A stretch of DNA of 64,000 nucleotides from Ustulina deusta. Lineage: Eukaryota > Ascomycota > Sordariomycetes > Xylariales > Xylariaceae. The notes under the pieces were generated by a model. That model saw only the letters and a program-made list of their open reading frames with translations, had not been told where the DNA came from and did no database searches. A program made the position numbers and the translations under genes. Where the stretch lies: positions 62,001-126,000 of the forward strand of contig JAJNNX010000002.1 of NCBI GenBank assembly GCA_023159155.1, given 5' to 3'. Numbering within the stretch: position 1 is the first letter of the stretch; each line of letters opens with the position of its first letter. This document shows positions 22,925 to 34,650 of the stretch, piece after piece.

Positions 22925-25900
22925 GGTTGTCACGGTCGGTCAGCCTGTCACCGTACAGAGCAAAGCACGATGAGGTCGAACACAACTCGGGATGGCAGCG
23001 GAATCGCTACAAGGTCGCTGCGAAGAAGGGAATGGTCGAAAGAGCGCGTCGACGTGCAAGCAGTCTCGGCTGAATGCGGTGTAGGGAAATTATTGGCTAT
23101 ACAATTGAGACATTCACCTGTCGGGGTCAGGTCCCCTGAAAGGGAATAAAGGAGGGAAAGGAGGCCAAGGCGCAGGCGCTCGGCGACGATAACAAAATAA
23201 ATAAAATATTGGCCAAAAGGCACGGACTTGTCAGGAAGTCGCAGCGGCAGGTTTTGCGAGAAACTGCTGCAAGTAAAGAATACCAGAAAAGATGGCCGGC
23301 GGATGATGGGTCGAATGGGCTGGATTGGTTGGTTCAGTAGTGGGAAATGGATGGCGAAGGATGAGGATGACAGACAGATGATGATGTTTCGGGTCCAAGA
23401 ACAGGCACCGTGCCACACAACCTGGGAGGGCAACGCCATGGGCACCCAGTCTATCTACAGGGGGTACGGGGCACCGAGTTGCTTGTCACGGTCCCCCAGC
23501 AGCACTTGCTGGACCGCTGATAGCGCATATCAATACCTGATTTACAAGTCCCTCATTGGTCTAATTCTGGCCCAGTCAGTGGTCAGTGGTCAGTGGTCAA
23601 TGGTCAATGGTCACCGACCCCTAGTCTCTGCAGAGTGGATGTGGGTCGTCTTGGCCGTCTTGTTAAGATTCGGTCTGGGGATGTCATCGGGGCAACTAGC
23701 CAGGAATATCCTCAGATGTACCGTACCCGCACTCTTCCCCAAGCTTTCACATGTCTACTGCTTATATGTATAGCCCGCGATTGCGTAGGACGAACACGAC
23801 TTATCGATGAATAGACACATCGAGTATTTTATGCTCGCTTTTGCCATGATAGATCACTGTCAGCCCTATTTGTGTTTGTGTGCGTTTGCAGGCGTCCACC
23901 CGGGACTAGAAGGGCCTGTGGCTTGATGGCCAATTCCGATCCTCAAGTTCGCCACCCAACGTCATACAAAGTACTACCTAACCACTGGAACTACTGCAAA
24001 CAGAGGGATTTCTCTCCCGTGTGCGATTAGAGTGAGTCTATTCGGAAATAAGGATGTTCCCCAAATTTGAGGGATAAAGATACGGCCTAGATAGAATGAC
24101 ACCTCGAACGAGGTGCTACAACACATAGTAAGTTGAATGATTCCATGCATCTGACACATTGGCCCCCTGTGGCTGATGTAGATCAGAGCAGTAATCAGGA
24201 CCCAAACCAGCAGGTATTCGAACTCTATGTTGCTTCGAAAACGTGTTGATTGGCGCTATAGCCATCATCATGGTCTGTCGTGCATCCGAATTTGCGGTTT
24301 TGCAGCCTGCCTAGTATGTATAGGTCGTAGTCTATACCATCAACAAACCTAACCTTAAGCAAGCATTAGTCGATCATGCGAGACGCAACTAGTGAGCGAC
24401 CGGCGATGACCAATTCTTAATATAGGTAGTGGTATGCAGGTTCTTTCCGGGGCTCGCCATTGATTGGATCGAGATACCAGACGAAGAATGAGTAGCTGGC
24501 ACTCTGTTGTCTCGTGAGCAGTCCGCTATTCGCGGTAACGTGACTTTACTGTCTGGGATATAATACAACAGCACGTACCAAAGACACATCATGTTGACGA
24601 ATGAATACCCCGTCTTAATTAAGCCTCTCTTTTTTTCTTCGTCGTGCCCACGAACCTGTTGTCTCTCCGGCCTGGTTCGCTCCACTGGTTGAGTGGCCTA
24701 TCATGGTGGATGAGCGGAGACAAACTCGTGATGCCGGGAATAATACTCTAACCTACACTAGTCTGGTGTATATCCGTATTCCCGTGCAATAAGGTCCGCT
24801 CTGCTCTCTCAACCGCCTTTTAGCACCCTCGGCCCCCCATCTCCAGGACCCATATTTGCAAAAGGATTTAGAAGTGATCGGAAGATGTGTTCCAAGTTCC
24901 AACTGCCTTTGATGCAGCGGAAGCCCCGCTTTTTGTCGCTCGGATGACCCGGCAGTCCGCATCCACAATGCTGGTGATTAGTAACGCCACGACAGGTACA
25001 AATGAAACATGCAATCCGGGCGCTCCCTCCCGCATGTTCACTTCCGGAGCAAAAGTGCCAGAGATCGGACATGCCAGCGATTTGCACCTTTCAGAGGATG
25101 GTTGTGTCATAGAAGGTCGAGAAATGGGAGTAACAAAACATCGTAACATGAGCAGCAGTGGTGGTGGTTTCAACAACAGAGGAGAGGCGTAGGTCGACTT
25201 TATACTACCCAAATCATCGGCTATTGATAGCACAAACCATTACTGGACATTCCCACTTACACCTTGCAGCCGACAGTATTCGTAATTGCAGAACATTACA
25301 GGCCCGTCCAAATTTAGCGCACTCTTTCCAGCTGAACCCTCGCGGATCTATATTTTACTAGCTACCTCTAATTATTGCCTTGCGAAAATTCCCGAATGTG
25401 TCATATGTGTACATACTCATGGCATCACATGATCAACTGTCACCACGCAGCGAAGAGACTTTTGTATATAATGGGGATTGGCTCACGAAGGTATTTTGGA
25501 GAATTATCTCCAGGAGGACGAGGCCTTCAACAGCAACAACCCCATTCAATAAATGATATCGAATATACACGGTACGTAATGCAGATTAGCTCGTGTCGAT
25601 GGACATATTTCAGACTGCGTGTGCCTGCTGTATGAGGGTAGAAATGAATAAGAAAAAGGGGAGGGCCGGAGCAGACAAATCAAGACAGTCTTATCGAATC
25701 TAGATCGGAGATGAAGCCTCAAACACTTCATAGTAGATTAGTTAGAATAACGCGTAGATTATTAAAGAAGCCGAGTAGGCGTTGATACAACTCTTTCCCA
25801 AGCAAAGGTCAGGTATTGGTTGCACTTGAGTTTCCTCAAAACATTAATGCCCCAGAATTAACTTTGCTGTCACCGCTGATACATAGAATGCAGGACGGTT

Positions 25901-26658
25901 GCGTAGATGATTGCATACATAGATGGTGACTGCCGGGTCATGGGATATTACCAACTTAGGTAGGTAGACATGGAAACATGCTGAAGGTGGCTTCGGATGA
26001 GTATTTGAGCTTCCCGCGATGCACTTTCCCTGCTAAACACGATAACTTTAGGGGTAGCCATGGCCGAGAATGCTACCTGCAATCAGCTCTTGACAATAGC
26101 CACGTTTTAATGAAGAACAAATCAATGGGGAAAATTCAAATGGTGTTGGCCGAGATAGACTCTTCTTATAGATAGGTATGAATGGTGGATTTGTGCCCTT
26201 TGATTTTGCCATGTTTTCTCGATATTGGATGTGACTTGGATGTACAGACTGTCTATTCCACTCTCTGTTCTTGCACTTTGGAAACCAGCTCCTTCCGACT
26301 TACACAAACCTCATGTAGGAAACAACACGCACCTACCCTTGGGGGTATTCCTTGCGTCTCAGAGTGTTCACTCATACTTTTTCCCAAATGTCTGTCCCTC
26401 CCCAGCCCAACTACTCTTGCATTTGCCCATCCCTCCATTCACGCACATCACCCGTTCATCCATCCTCGACTTCGTCTTCTTTTACACCTCTCCCTCTTCC
26501 ATCTACTGCTGTCTGCTAGTTTAGACTGTCACTCGTTTCTACGAAAATACTTCAATATTCTCAGTCTGGTGTTGAACCGCCAATTTTCATCTTTAGCACG
26601 AATCTAACCAGAAGCCCGTTCAGCCCATTCTCTGCCAGTCGTACAACCATCTGCAGCC
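22925..26658. other. 3.7 kb gene-poor stretch
   Basis: No gene supported. Holds the 5' region of the UBL3-like gene, a 7-bp tandem repeat at 23575-23609, and many short ORFs of poor composition. From about 26340 it becomes CT-rich (tcccttcctc-type), consistent with the promoter and 5' UTR of the downstream wall protein. A small Cys-rich ORF around 24810-25090 (minus) was considered and not called. Confidence 0.5.
23575..23609 (+). repeat. Five tandem 7-bp units (GTCAGTG / GTCAATG)
   Basis: Three GTCAGTG units are followed by two GTCAATG units in direct array, in non-coding DNA. Confidence 0.85.
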
Positions 26659-28611
26659 ATGTATTTCGCGGCATTCTTGGCCGTTTGCCAGGTTGTCGTG
26701 GCCACTCAGTCGGATGCTGGTCCCTCTGCGGCCAACAATTCTCCGTCAACTGTATCGACTATCACCCCTGCCATTGCCTCTACTTTCACCCTTTCAGGCA
26801 CAGTTTATGTCCTAGCTAGTCACCCCACTGGCTTTTCTTCTGATCCTGAACTGCTAGTTGGAAAGCGAGATCACCCCGTTCATGGTGTCGATGACAACGT
26901 CGAGGCCACTGTTGTGGTTGCCACTGTCCCTCCTGCTTTGTCAACCATACTTTCACCTCAGGAACCATCCACTCAAATCACAGTTCTTAAAGATGGCACC
27001 ACTGCTCCAACTCCAGGCCCCAGCGGCACTTATGGCAGCGGTAGCAACCCTGGCACCAGCCCTGGAAACGGCCCTGGAAACGGCCCAGGAAACGGCCCAG
27101 GCACTGGCACAGGAAGTGGCCCGGGCAGTGGTACCGGCAGTGGTCCAGGGAGTGGTCCGGAAAGTGGCCCAGGAACCAGTCCTGGTAACGGTCCTGGAAG
27201 CGGTCCTGGAAGCAACCCAGGAACCAGTCCTGGTAATGGTCCTGGAAGCGGTCCTGGAAGTGGCCCAGGAACCGGTCCTGCAAGCGGACCTGGAAGCAAC
27301 CCAGGCACCGGTACGGGAAGTGGTCCCAGCGGCGGTAGTGGTACTGGTCCCGGAAGTGGTACTGGTAACAACCCGACTAGCAGCGGCCCTGGCAACGGTA
27401 ATGGAAGCGGGCCGGGTAATGGTCCTAGTAGCGGTGGGGAGCCTGATCTCCCTAGCGGAGCTTATGGGCAGCCTCCCAATACAGCCGGACAACAGCCCCC
27501 CGGCCCAACAGGTGAACAGTCTCCCAATCCTGCTGGACAACAATCTCCAAACCCTACAGCTCAGCAATCTCCCAACCCTGCTGGACAACAATCTCCCAAT
27601 CCTGCCGGACAGCAGTCTCCGAACCCTACGGCTCAGCAGTCTCCAAACCCTGCTGGTCAGCAACCTTCCAGCACTGAAGGACAACAGCCGTCTAACCCTA
27701 CGGGAGGACAACCACAGAGTCCTGCAGGTGGCCAGTCTCCTAATCCCACCGGCGAGCAGTCTCCTAACCCGGCCGGGCAACAGTCTCCCAGCCCTACAGC
27801 ACATAATCCCAATCCTGCTGGGCAACAATCTCCTAACCCTACCGTCACCAATCCGGGGGTGCTCGTCACGACGGTTCCTTTGCTAGGTACTGTAGTCGAA
27901 ACAGTAACAGTGAGTTTGGCGTCTGCTCCAGCTCCAGGTAACACCCCACTTTCGACGCCCACACAACCTCTGCCTACCACGTTTGTCACCATCCAGGTCA
28001 GCAGCCCTCTGTCAACACCATGCGAGTCGAATACCGGCCCTGGGGGTCCTCTGTCAGTACCAAACACACCAACTCTGCCTACCACATTTATCACCGTTCC
28101 AGGTGCCGGGGGTCCAGCCCCTATTCCTACTACATTAAACACGCCGAGCACCGTTGTTGTTACCGTGCCAGGCACTCAAGGGCCACTTTCAGCGCCCATT
28201 CACTCTGGCATCCCTACACCTAACGTCCCAGGCTGGGCTACGACTCCCAACGTTCCAAGTTGGGCGACGGTACCTGGAACTACTGTCACGGTCCCTAACT
28301 CTCTGCACACCAGCCCCGGCACCCCTGGCCCACAGATGATTTCTTCTACTTGCACTACCGGTATTTACACTAATGTTATTTCCACGTCTACTGCCCCAGG
28401 TACAACCACATCTGCGGCTACAATGGCTGTCGGTAGCAGCGGTTCTTCTCAACACAGTACTTGGCCGTTTGGAACATCTACCACAGCTACTCCTACGGTT
28501 GCTCTAGTTACTGGCACGAATGCGGGAGTTGCCACTGCTGAGCTGAATTTTTCTGCAGTCTGTGGTGTCATCGTCATAACATTTATCGCAAGTATTACTA
28601 GAATGATCTAG
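26659..28611 (+). CDS. Gly/Ser/Pro-repeat cell-surface protein, probably GPI-anchored
   Basis: Single-exon 650-aa ORF. The N-terminus MYFAAFLAVCQVVVATQSDA fits a cleavable signal peptide; the last 25 residues (AVCGVIVITFIASITRMI) are hydrophobic and end the protein, as in a GPI-attachment signal. Between them: a first repeat block of degenerate tetrads G-[SNT]-G-P and NPGTSPGNGPG (27021-27440), a second block of 8-9-residue units QQSPNPAG / QQSPNPTA (27475-27850), then a Ser/Thr/Pro/Val-rich stalk with three VVTVP-like pieces, typical of heavily O-mannosylated wall mannoproteins. The upstream CT-rich stretch fits an expressed gene. The repetitive DNA keeps other frames open on both strands (several long shadow ORFs), but only this frame has a signal peptide and tail. 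A role in adhesion or wall structure is inferred. Confidence 0.82.
   Translation: MYFAAFLAVCQVVVATQSDAGPSAANNSPSTVSTITPAIASTFTLSGTVYVLASHPTGFSSDPELLVGKRDHPVHGVDDNVEATVVVATVPPALSTILSPQEPSTQITVLKDGTTAPTPGPSGTYGSGSNPGTSPGNGPGNGPGNGPGTGTGSGPGSGTGSGPGSGPESGPGTSPGNGPGSGPGSNPGTSPGNGPGSGPGSGPGTGPASGPGSNPGTGTGSGPSGGSGTGPGSGTGNNPTSSGPGNGNGSGPGNGPSSGGEPDLPSGAYGQPPNTAGQQPPGPTGEQSPNPAGQQSPNPTAQQSPNPAGQQSPNPAGQQSPNPTAQQSPNPAGQQPSSTEGQQPSNPTGGQPQSPAGGQSPNPTGEQSPNPAGQQSPSPTAHNPNPAGQQSPNPTVTNPGVLVTTVPLLGTVVETVTVSLASAPAPGNTPLSTPTQPLPTTFVTIQVSSPLSTPCESNTGPGGPLSVPNTPTLPTTFITVPGAGGPAPIPTTLNTPSTVVVTVPGTQGPLSAPIHSGIPTPNVPGWATTPNVPSWATVPGTTVTVPNSLHTSPGTPGPQMISSTCTTGIYTNVISTSTAPGTTTSAATMAVGSSGSSQHSTWPFGTSTTATPTVALVTGTNAGVATAELNFSAVCGVIVITFIASITRMI
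27021..27440 (+). repeat. Coding repeat block 1 (Gly-Pro-Gly-Ser/Asn tetrads)
   Basis: Imperfect 12-nt units around ggaaacggccct / ggaagtggtcca encoding G-N/S/T-G-P; longer duplications are also present, for example two copies of the stretch encoding GPGTSPGNGPGSGPGS near 27170 and 27225. Confidence 0.85.
27475..27850 (+). repeat. Coding repeat block 2 (QQSPNPAG units)
   Basis: Around a dozen 24-nt units such as caacaatctcccaaccctgc that encode QQSPNPAG, QQSPNPTA, EQSPNPAG and variants. The units are perfect multiples of three, so copy-number change keeps frame. Confidence 0.85.
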
Positions 28612-29460
28612 GCAGCGTAGGGTGTTTATCTCTGGGGGTCTTTGCCACGTACCATGAAGGACTCTGATCTTACATGGGATTAAGATTCTATAATGGTGGC
28701 TTCGATTGGTAGCTGCTTTATCAAGGCATAAATATGAAACCAATTGTGGTGGAGGAGGATGACAGTCTGAAGAAGATTTGAATTTTGGACGTTTGAGCAT
28801 GTACAGTGCGCAGCGTAACACACAGCTGCTGCATGCTAGGTTCTGATTGAGAGGTTCGAGAGAGAGATTACACACATAATCTGTTGCTTGTGCTAGGTAC
28901 TGCGAGGTGGGAAGATGTATGCTAGAGACTAATCGTACAATTCAACATGTTGACTCTCGTTAACTTCTTGTCTCGATGAACGAGCAACTTGAGCTATTTT
29001 GGACTACCTGAACAGAAGACAGCAGTGCCTTAAAATGCTAAGCATTAGTAGAAGCCATTTAAAGTAGTCATCTACGGGGCTACTAATATGCTTAACACCC
29101 AATACATCTCCATCGGGATGAGAGGGGTTATTATTGTTGGATGCCTTATCTATTAGCACTTCTACGAACAAAAAATATGAGCAGATCATCGGTCGTCAGT
29201 GGTGGAACCAAGTAATGCTTCCTTACTTAACGAGCTATGTCCTGGCCATTCGAAAAGGAGAAGGAAAGAAGACCGGGAATGTGAAAGCATTGTATCCAGG
29301 AACCATCTCTCCTTTCTATTATGCATTACGCCATGTTATATCTGATGTTATTCACACCACCACAACTAGCATAACACCATGGCTATCGAATTCCACAGCC
29401 GAGTACTTACAATTGTCTGGGTATGGATGTAGGGACGCAGGTATAAGACATGAAAATTAT
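28612..29460. other. Convergent intergenic region, no gene supported
   Basis: Between the wall-protein gene and the AP-1 beta gene, tail to tail. Only short ORFs of poor quality. Confidence 0.5.
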
Positions 29461-32239
29461 TTACAACATTAGAAGATCCCCGTTACTGCCGACTCCTTGT
29501 GCAGGCTGTAGCACTTGCTGGGGTGCGAATTGATTAACGACGTATCCAGCCTCGTTACCAGTGCCGCCGCCAAAGCCATCGTCGTGGATCCCCATCGCCG
29601 CCATGCGCTGGCTACCAACGCCGGCGAAATACGCGTCTGCGTCGCTGACGGCACCGGCCATGTTCTCGGTACCAGGCGTCCCTGCACCTCCTGCTATGGC
29701 GGGATTAGTTGCGGCGGCGTTATTGCCGGGCCGGACGACAGCCGCCTGTCCACCCATGCCGAACATGGAGAGGGACTTGTTGGCGTCAAAGGCGGGCAAA
29801 TTCCGTGATGTGGGTAAAGAGTGCTTCTGTAAGGCTGGTGAGTCGGCGAGGCGGCGAGGTCGTGCGCTGCGGAAAACGGTCTGCACCGGCTTTAAGTAGA
29901 TGGTGGCGAGCGTGCCGACATTTAGGCACATCTCCTCGAGAGTCTGTGGATCCAGCTTCTCGGACTCGGCGGTGATGGGTGGCTTCTCCCCCATCACGAT
30001 TTGCTTCGCGAGGTTCACGTCCGTGCTCAGCAGCCTCCAATACATGTACGCCCGGTCCCGCAGGTCCGGGTTGTCGGTTTCTTCTGTGGCCCATTTTAGG
30101 ACACGCGGGACTAGGTCTTGGCCTTTTGTTGGCCGTTGAATAAACAACTTGACAGTTGCTGTCAGTAGAGCGAGTTGCACCTCGACAGGCTCTTCGGCGA
30201 ACGAATAGAGGAAGTCTTCGAGGAGTGCGTCGCTGTTTTCGATCCGGTCAGCGTATTGTCCGATGACCCACACCATTGCCGCCTTGGCTTCGGGCTCATC
30301 GAGGGAGTCTAGGTGCTCGCATAGCACGCCGATGATGGACTCATATTGGTTGGGGTATTTCCGGAAAATGTTGCGGATGACGACGGTAGCTTCTTGCACG
30401 ATGTAAGGGACTTTTGTTGCGACAAGTTCGAGCAGGAGGTTGATGCAGCGTCGAGCAGCCGGCTCAATCTTAATGGCCAGCTTTCCGATGGCGCGCACAG
30501 CTTTGCGAACGAAATGGACGTCGACTTCCGTTGCGTACTCCCGCAGTTCCGTTAGCACTTCATCAATGTTCTTTTCGTTCGCCAGCATAAAGATGAGCTC
30601 AAGCTTCGTGACCTTGACATAGATCGGATCATTGTATTTGCAGAAAAAGACGCGGATGTCGTTGCGTAAGACATCTGGTCGCCGTTGAAGGATAAGTAGA
30701 GCGTTTCGCAATGCAAGGTATTGAACTTCAGATCCCTTCGCCAACAACGTTACAAGTGGTGGAGACAGCTTTCGGCAGAGTGCCGATATTTGCTTCTCGT
30801 CCGCGATATAGTTCATAAGATATAATATGACCCGTATGCATGTCAAAACCACGGCTGAATTGGAGTGTGAGAGACGAGGCGCTATGCGCTCTGCAAGGAG
30901 CGTTGCTTCCCCCGACTCCTGAGGCACGTATGACATGAGGGCCTCGAGGATATATGTTTGGCCCCATCTATTGAATATTAGCCTCGGCGTTTCATGATGG
31001 CAAATCGAGTTCAAGTATTAACGCACTCAGAACAATCCGGCAGAATTGCCACCATCTTGGAGGCATTACTGTAGTCTAATGTGAGTTTGATAGTCTCACT
31101 ACGCTCCCAAATATCCATTAGACTCGCTAATGCGCTGGCGACGACGGTGGGGTTATCATCTCTTAGCAGCTGGTTCAATCTATCTATCAGGTCGGACTGT
31201 TCTACCATCAACTTATCATGGTCATACAGCTTCGCGACGCAATAGGCTGCTGTCTTTCGAACGTAAGGATCAACATCCCGAAGCAGTCGTTTCACAAGCG
31301 GGACAGTTGCCTCGACGAACTCTCTAACATGGACGTAAGACATGGTCCGGAGAGCTAGAGCTCTAACTAGGGGGTTGGGGTCCTCCATATCCTATATGCC
31401 GTTAGTCCCTCTGCCTCGGCTGCCTCGAAGTGATGTGATGAAGCTTGCCTGTTGTAGGACTGGAATCGCTTTTATTGCGATTTCCGGCCGCATCCTTGAA
31501 TAGTTCACCAAAAATAAGAAGCACCTGCGCCTCGTTGTAAGCAAGCTCGCTCACATGGCTCTCTGCCGGATGTTGGTCGGACAAGCCTCACATTTTCTTG
31601 ATTTCCAAGCTCTGAATTTGCATACAACCTATTACGTCGGGAAATAACGAGACCATCTCGTTATTGCTCATGGTCATATTGGCTACTATCTTCTTTAAAG
31701 CAATCTTCTTCTGTGTGAAGTTCTTGTCTTTCTTGCTACCGCTGTTCAACTCGGCTCGCAGCTCGGCCACCTTCCCCTGCAAAGTCATTCGTTGTAAGCC
31801 ATAGTCCGGAGGTATATACGCGAGGAACATTGCCATGGTGGGCACGGCTGAGGATATATCGCATGGTCATGTGTAGGAAGAGAATTGGTCTGGCAATGAC
31901 TCGGAGGGTTTGGTCGAAGCATGCGCATTCGATGAGGCAAGGCTATAGAAATCCCGAGGCCACTCTAGCAAGTCGGCGAGTGCTTTCCAGCACTGGGCGT
32001 GATGCTTGTATCGACGATGTGCTCCCGTAGGCATCAACGCAATGGAGGCAGTTGGTCGGCGGATGGACGGACAAGACCAAGCAAGAGAACAGGGGCGCAA
32101 AGGAAGAGCCACTCGGGCGGAGGGGGGCAGTCGGGCAGCTATACAAACGAGAAAGGATGTGGGCAATAGAGAAGCATCAAGACAATGCGCTTACACGAGC
32201 GAAGAGCTTGGAGTCCCCAGTCTGGGAACTCGACGACAT
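29461..32239 (-). CDS. apl2: AP-1 clathrin adaptor complex, beta subunit
   Basis: Large beta-adaptin of the trans-Golgi/endosome AP-1 coat; binds clathrin and dileucine cargo. Five exons, complement(join(29461..30967, 31027..31391, 31449..31524, 31592..31776, 32195..32239)), give 725 aa, the normal length for filamentous-fungal AP-1 beta, which lacks the animal ear. Exon 1 encodes [15 protein letters not shown] and joins [12 protein letters not shown]. Conserved blocks: [99 protein letters not shown] and [20 protein letters not shown], then a Gly/Ala-rich hinge from about residue 620. Intron 1 is long (418 nt). Intron 3 (31392-31448) begins with GC (cag|gcaagc) and ends tatag with a gactaac branch site: a GC-AG intron. 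The family is certain; the AP-1 rather than AP-2 assignment follows its strong match to the fungal AP-1 form. Confidence 0.93.
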
Positions 32240-33544
32240 GTTGACGAAGAGGGAGAGCGACGGGAGAGCGGAGGGGCTGTATGCGGAAGCTCCGGCGGCC
32301 TTTCTGGCGACTCGATGGCACAACTATACGAGGTCGGGGCGGACGATGGGTGGGAAGATGTCGCATGCACTGCAGCGCCTACGGTGGCCCAATCGTAGAT
32401 AGGGGATGCCGGACGGCGGATGACGGCAGGTGTGGCAGGTGTGGTAGCTGAGGAGGGGTTCGTCGATTTGTCGATCTGTCGAGCCGTTGTCACATGCACA
32501 CGCACACACGCACCATCGCTCAGCTTTAGCCTTTTTCGTCGATTCGAGCCGCTCGGTGTTGTCGCGATTGTCGGCCGGATCGTGCGAGGTTTGGAGATTG
32601 CACTTGCGGTAAGTGGTGGAGACAGCGAAATGCACGCGGGAATCGGTATTGGTAAAGATGCGCCCGGGCCGTCCGCAGGTGAGAGGTTAGGGGAGTTTAG
32701 TATCTACTTAGGTAGCAGGTAAGTATGTAGTGTAGTTCGGGAGAGATTTGCACGATGCTGTTATTAAGTACAGATGTACGCGGGTAGCAGAGGTACCTAG
32801 GTACCAGTATGATACCCCTACATGTACCTGGTAGGTACATAATTCCCTGCCTAAGAGCAAGCACATTTCAGTGTACAGGTGTACCTGGAGTTTTGGCCTC
32901 ATTCCCGTTGTTTCTATAATTATGTACCTACCTAGTGTACATAGCCTAAGGTAGCTGGAAGACCCCAGCTTTGGCTAGGATAGTGGATTCTTCCTCACTA
33001 GACTTGCGGACTTAGAGCCAATTAGCACCAATTGGCATGTGGAGTACAGTAAGTACTTACTACCCAGTTCAGGGAACAGTCTCTGCCAGAACAACCCATC
33101 ACATGGCACTGGGCCTGGACACTGGATCACCGCCGGATCACGGAGTCCCTGATGCTTACTGGGATGCTAGATATTCAGGATGCTCTAGATAAGTAGCCAC
33201 CAACCAAGAAGTAAGAATTACAGTATAGCGGAGACGGAGGATGGTCCGGGACCGAAACGTCGTCGCACTCTCCCCTCTTTTAAGGCGGTTTGCGCCCGAG
33301 AAAGATATTTGTCTGTCGCCAGGGTCCATTGCCTGAGCTCCTTTTTCGAGGCGTGCTGGATGTATCCCCAAGTTGGGCAAGTCGAGCACTCATATAATAT
33401 CCAAAGCGAGAGTCAAGGACAACGGCATGTCAAGTTTGCGATACACCACGGGTCTATGTTCACGAGCGAATTTCTGTTCTCTGGAACCAAAAGACTGGTC
33501 AGAGATGGAGGAGCATGACGGTTGTGATTCTGTGCAATTTGCGT
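32240..33544. other. Intergenic, rich in GGTACC/CCTAGG motifs
   Basis: The 5' region of AP-1 beta. From about 32700 to 32960 there are many copies of gaggtacctaggtacc, gtacctggtaggtacat and gtacctacctagtgtaca. No ORF supported; 33156-33540 may be 3' UTR of the membrane-protein gene. Confidence 0.5.
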
Positions 33545-34650
33545 CTAGTACCCAGCCAAGACTCTCAACAAGCCAACAAATACGCCCCATCTTGGTCCAT
33601 CCAACGACGCGCCGTCGCGAGGTTGATTCCGTGGCAAAATCATGCGCGGCAGCCAGAAAAGGGCATACTTGCATACCTCTAAATAAGGTGAGAAGAACGG
33701 GAAGACGGGGATCAGGAGCGGTCCCAGCTTGGGCATCCAGCCCCTGGGTCCGGCCAGATGCGGGACGAAGATGCGGCACAGCGCGTAGTAGATCTTTTGC
33801 CATCGAGTCAGGTTTCTTCCTATCAAAAGACTAAGACTCTGGAACATACCGTCTCGGCCATGTCGGCAAAGGGTCCACCGAGGTAATGGGCGACCACGGC
33901 GCTGCCCAGACGACCCGGGTACTGTATGTCCTCCCAACCCCAGTACGGCACGATGTGCTGGAGGGACATACCTCCCACTTCGCGAAGGACTTGGTCCGTG
34001 GCGAGCAAGATGCCAAAGAGAATCGCGTCGCAGACGAGGATTGAGGCCAGGTAGGCAGGCATGTATCGCCAGGACCAACAATAAAGTTCAGTTCTCGGCC
34101 CCGACTGGACAAGGCGGAAGCTTGCAGGCTCAATGTCACGTCGCTAGCACCCAGCAATTAGCCTTTAAAATATTGCATGAGATGGAGGGCCGGAGCCACA
34201 TACATTCTGTCGAAGCGACTCGAGGACGCCGACGGTAAGAAACGCCGACAGTACGTGAAGGAGCGCCATGGGCTTCGGGACCTCCTCGTTAGGCAGCTGA
34301 AAGTAGTCGGTGACGGAGCCGAGAGCGACAAGGAGGTAAGCTACCAAGGCTTGATGGGTGTAGAGCGTCAGCTCAGTCCTTTTGTTGCCATGACGATGCC
34401 ATTTCAACGAGGCATAGGTGGTGTACGCGGCTAGAGGGCCGATGATGAGTCGGAATGCCGCGACACAAAGAGGGCAAAGGGCGAGGAGCCGGTAGATGGC
34501 GACAGCCCAGGTGGCAGCGGCCCAGTATATGATGTGATATTTGACCGAGAGCATTATGCCAGTAACTGAGGAATGGGTGTGTCGCTGCCACAAAAGGTCA
34601 GATCGCTTAGAGAAAACCCGTCGTGAATATGGGATAGGCCAGATTGGCAT
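33545..34650 (-). CDS. Multi-pass membrane protein of unknown function
   Basis: Model complement(join(33545..33793, 33850..34104, 34204..34650)), 316 aa, with phase-0 introns (donors gtatgt and gtatgt, acceptors gtccag and aaaag). Hydrophobic helices are visible as HIIYWAAATWAVAIYRLLAL, FRLIIGPLAAYTTYASL, HQALVAYLLVALGSVTDYF, PMALLHVLSAFLTVGVLE, AYLASILVCDAILFGILLAT and LGPLLIPVFPFF, so about six spans. The middle exon has an aromatic, Gly-rich loop (HIVPYWGWEDIQYPGRLG). The start is uncertain: an ATG at 34554 (MLSVKYHIIYW) may be used instead of 34650, and the 3' end could contain another intron at gtatgc near 33690. I do not recognise the family; integral-membrane terpene cyclases and wax-synthase-like enzymes were considered but their motifs are not evident. 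Confidence 0.5.

Noticed and set aside
23228..23773. 181-codon ORF in the long gap
   Set aside because: Covers the 7-bp tandem repeat and G/C-poor noise, has a poor amino-acid pattern and antisense ORFs of similar size; no homology recognised.
24809..25233. Possible small Cys-rich secreted protein on the minus strand
   Set aside because: One frame is rich in Cys (CFICTCRG, HCGCG) but has no signal peptide or plausible upstream exon, and three overlapping frames are equally open.
26858..27886. Long ORFs in other frames and on the minus strand (342, 291, 172 codons) over the wall-protein gene
   Set aside because: They arise from the in-frame-safe GC-rich repeats; none has a signal peptide, and their composition (Leu/Val/Ala or Arg/Ser/Thr runs) is an echo of the repeat.
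31840..32402. ORFs of 100-130 codons on the plus strand over the first AP-1 beta intron and exon
   Set aside because: They are antisense to the well-supported minus-strand exon 1 and its 418-nt intron and have no recognisable protein pattern.
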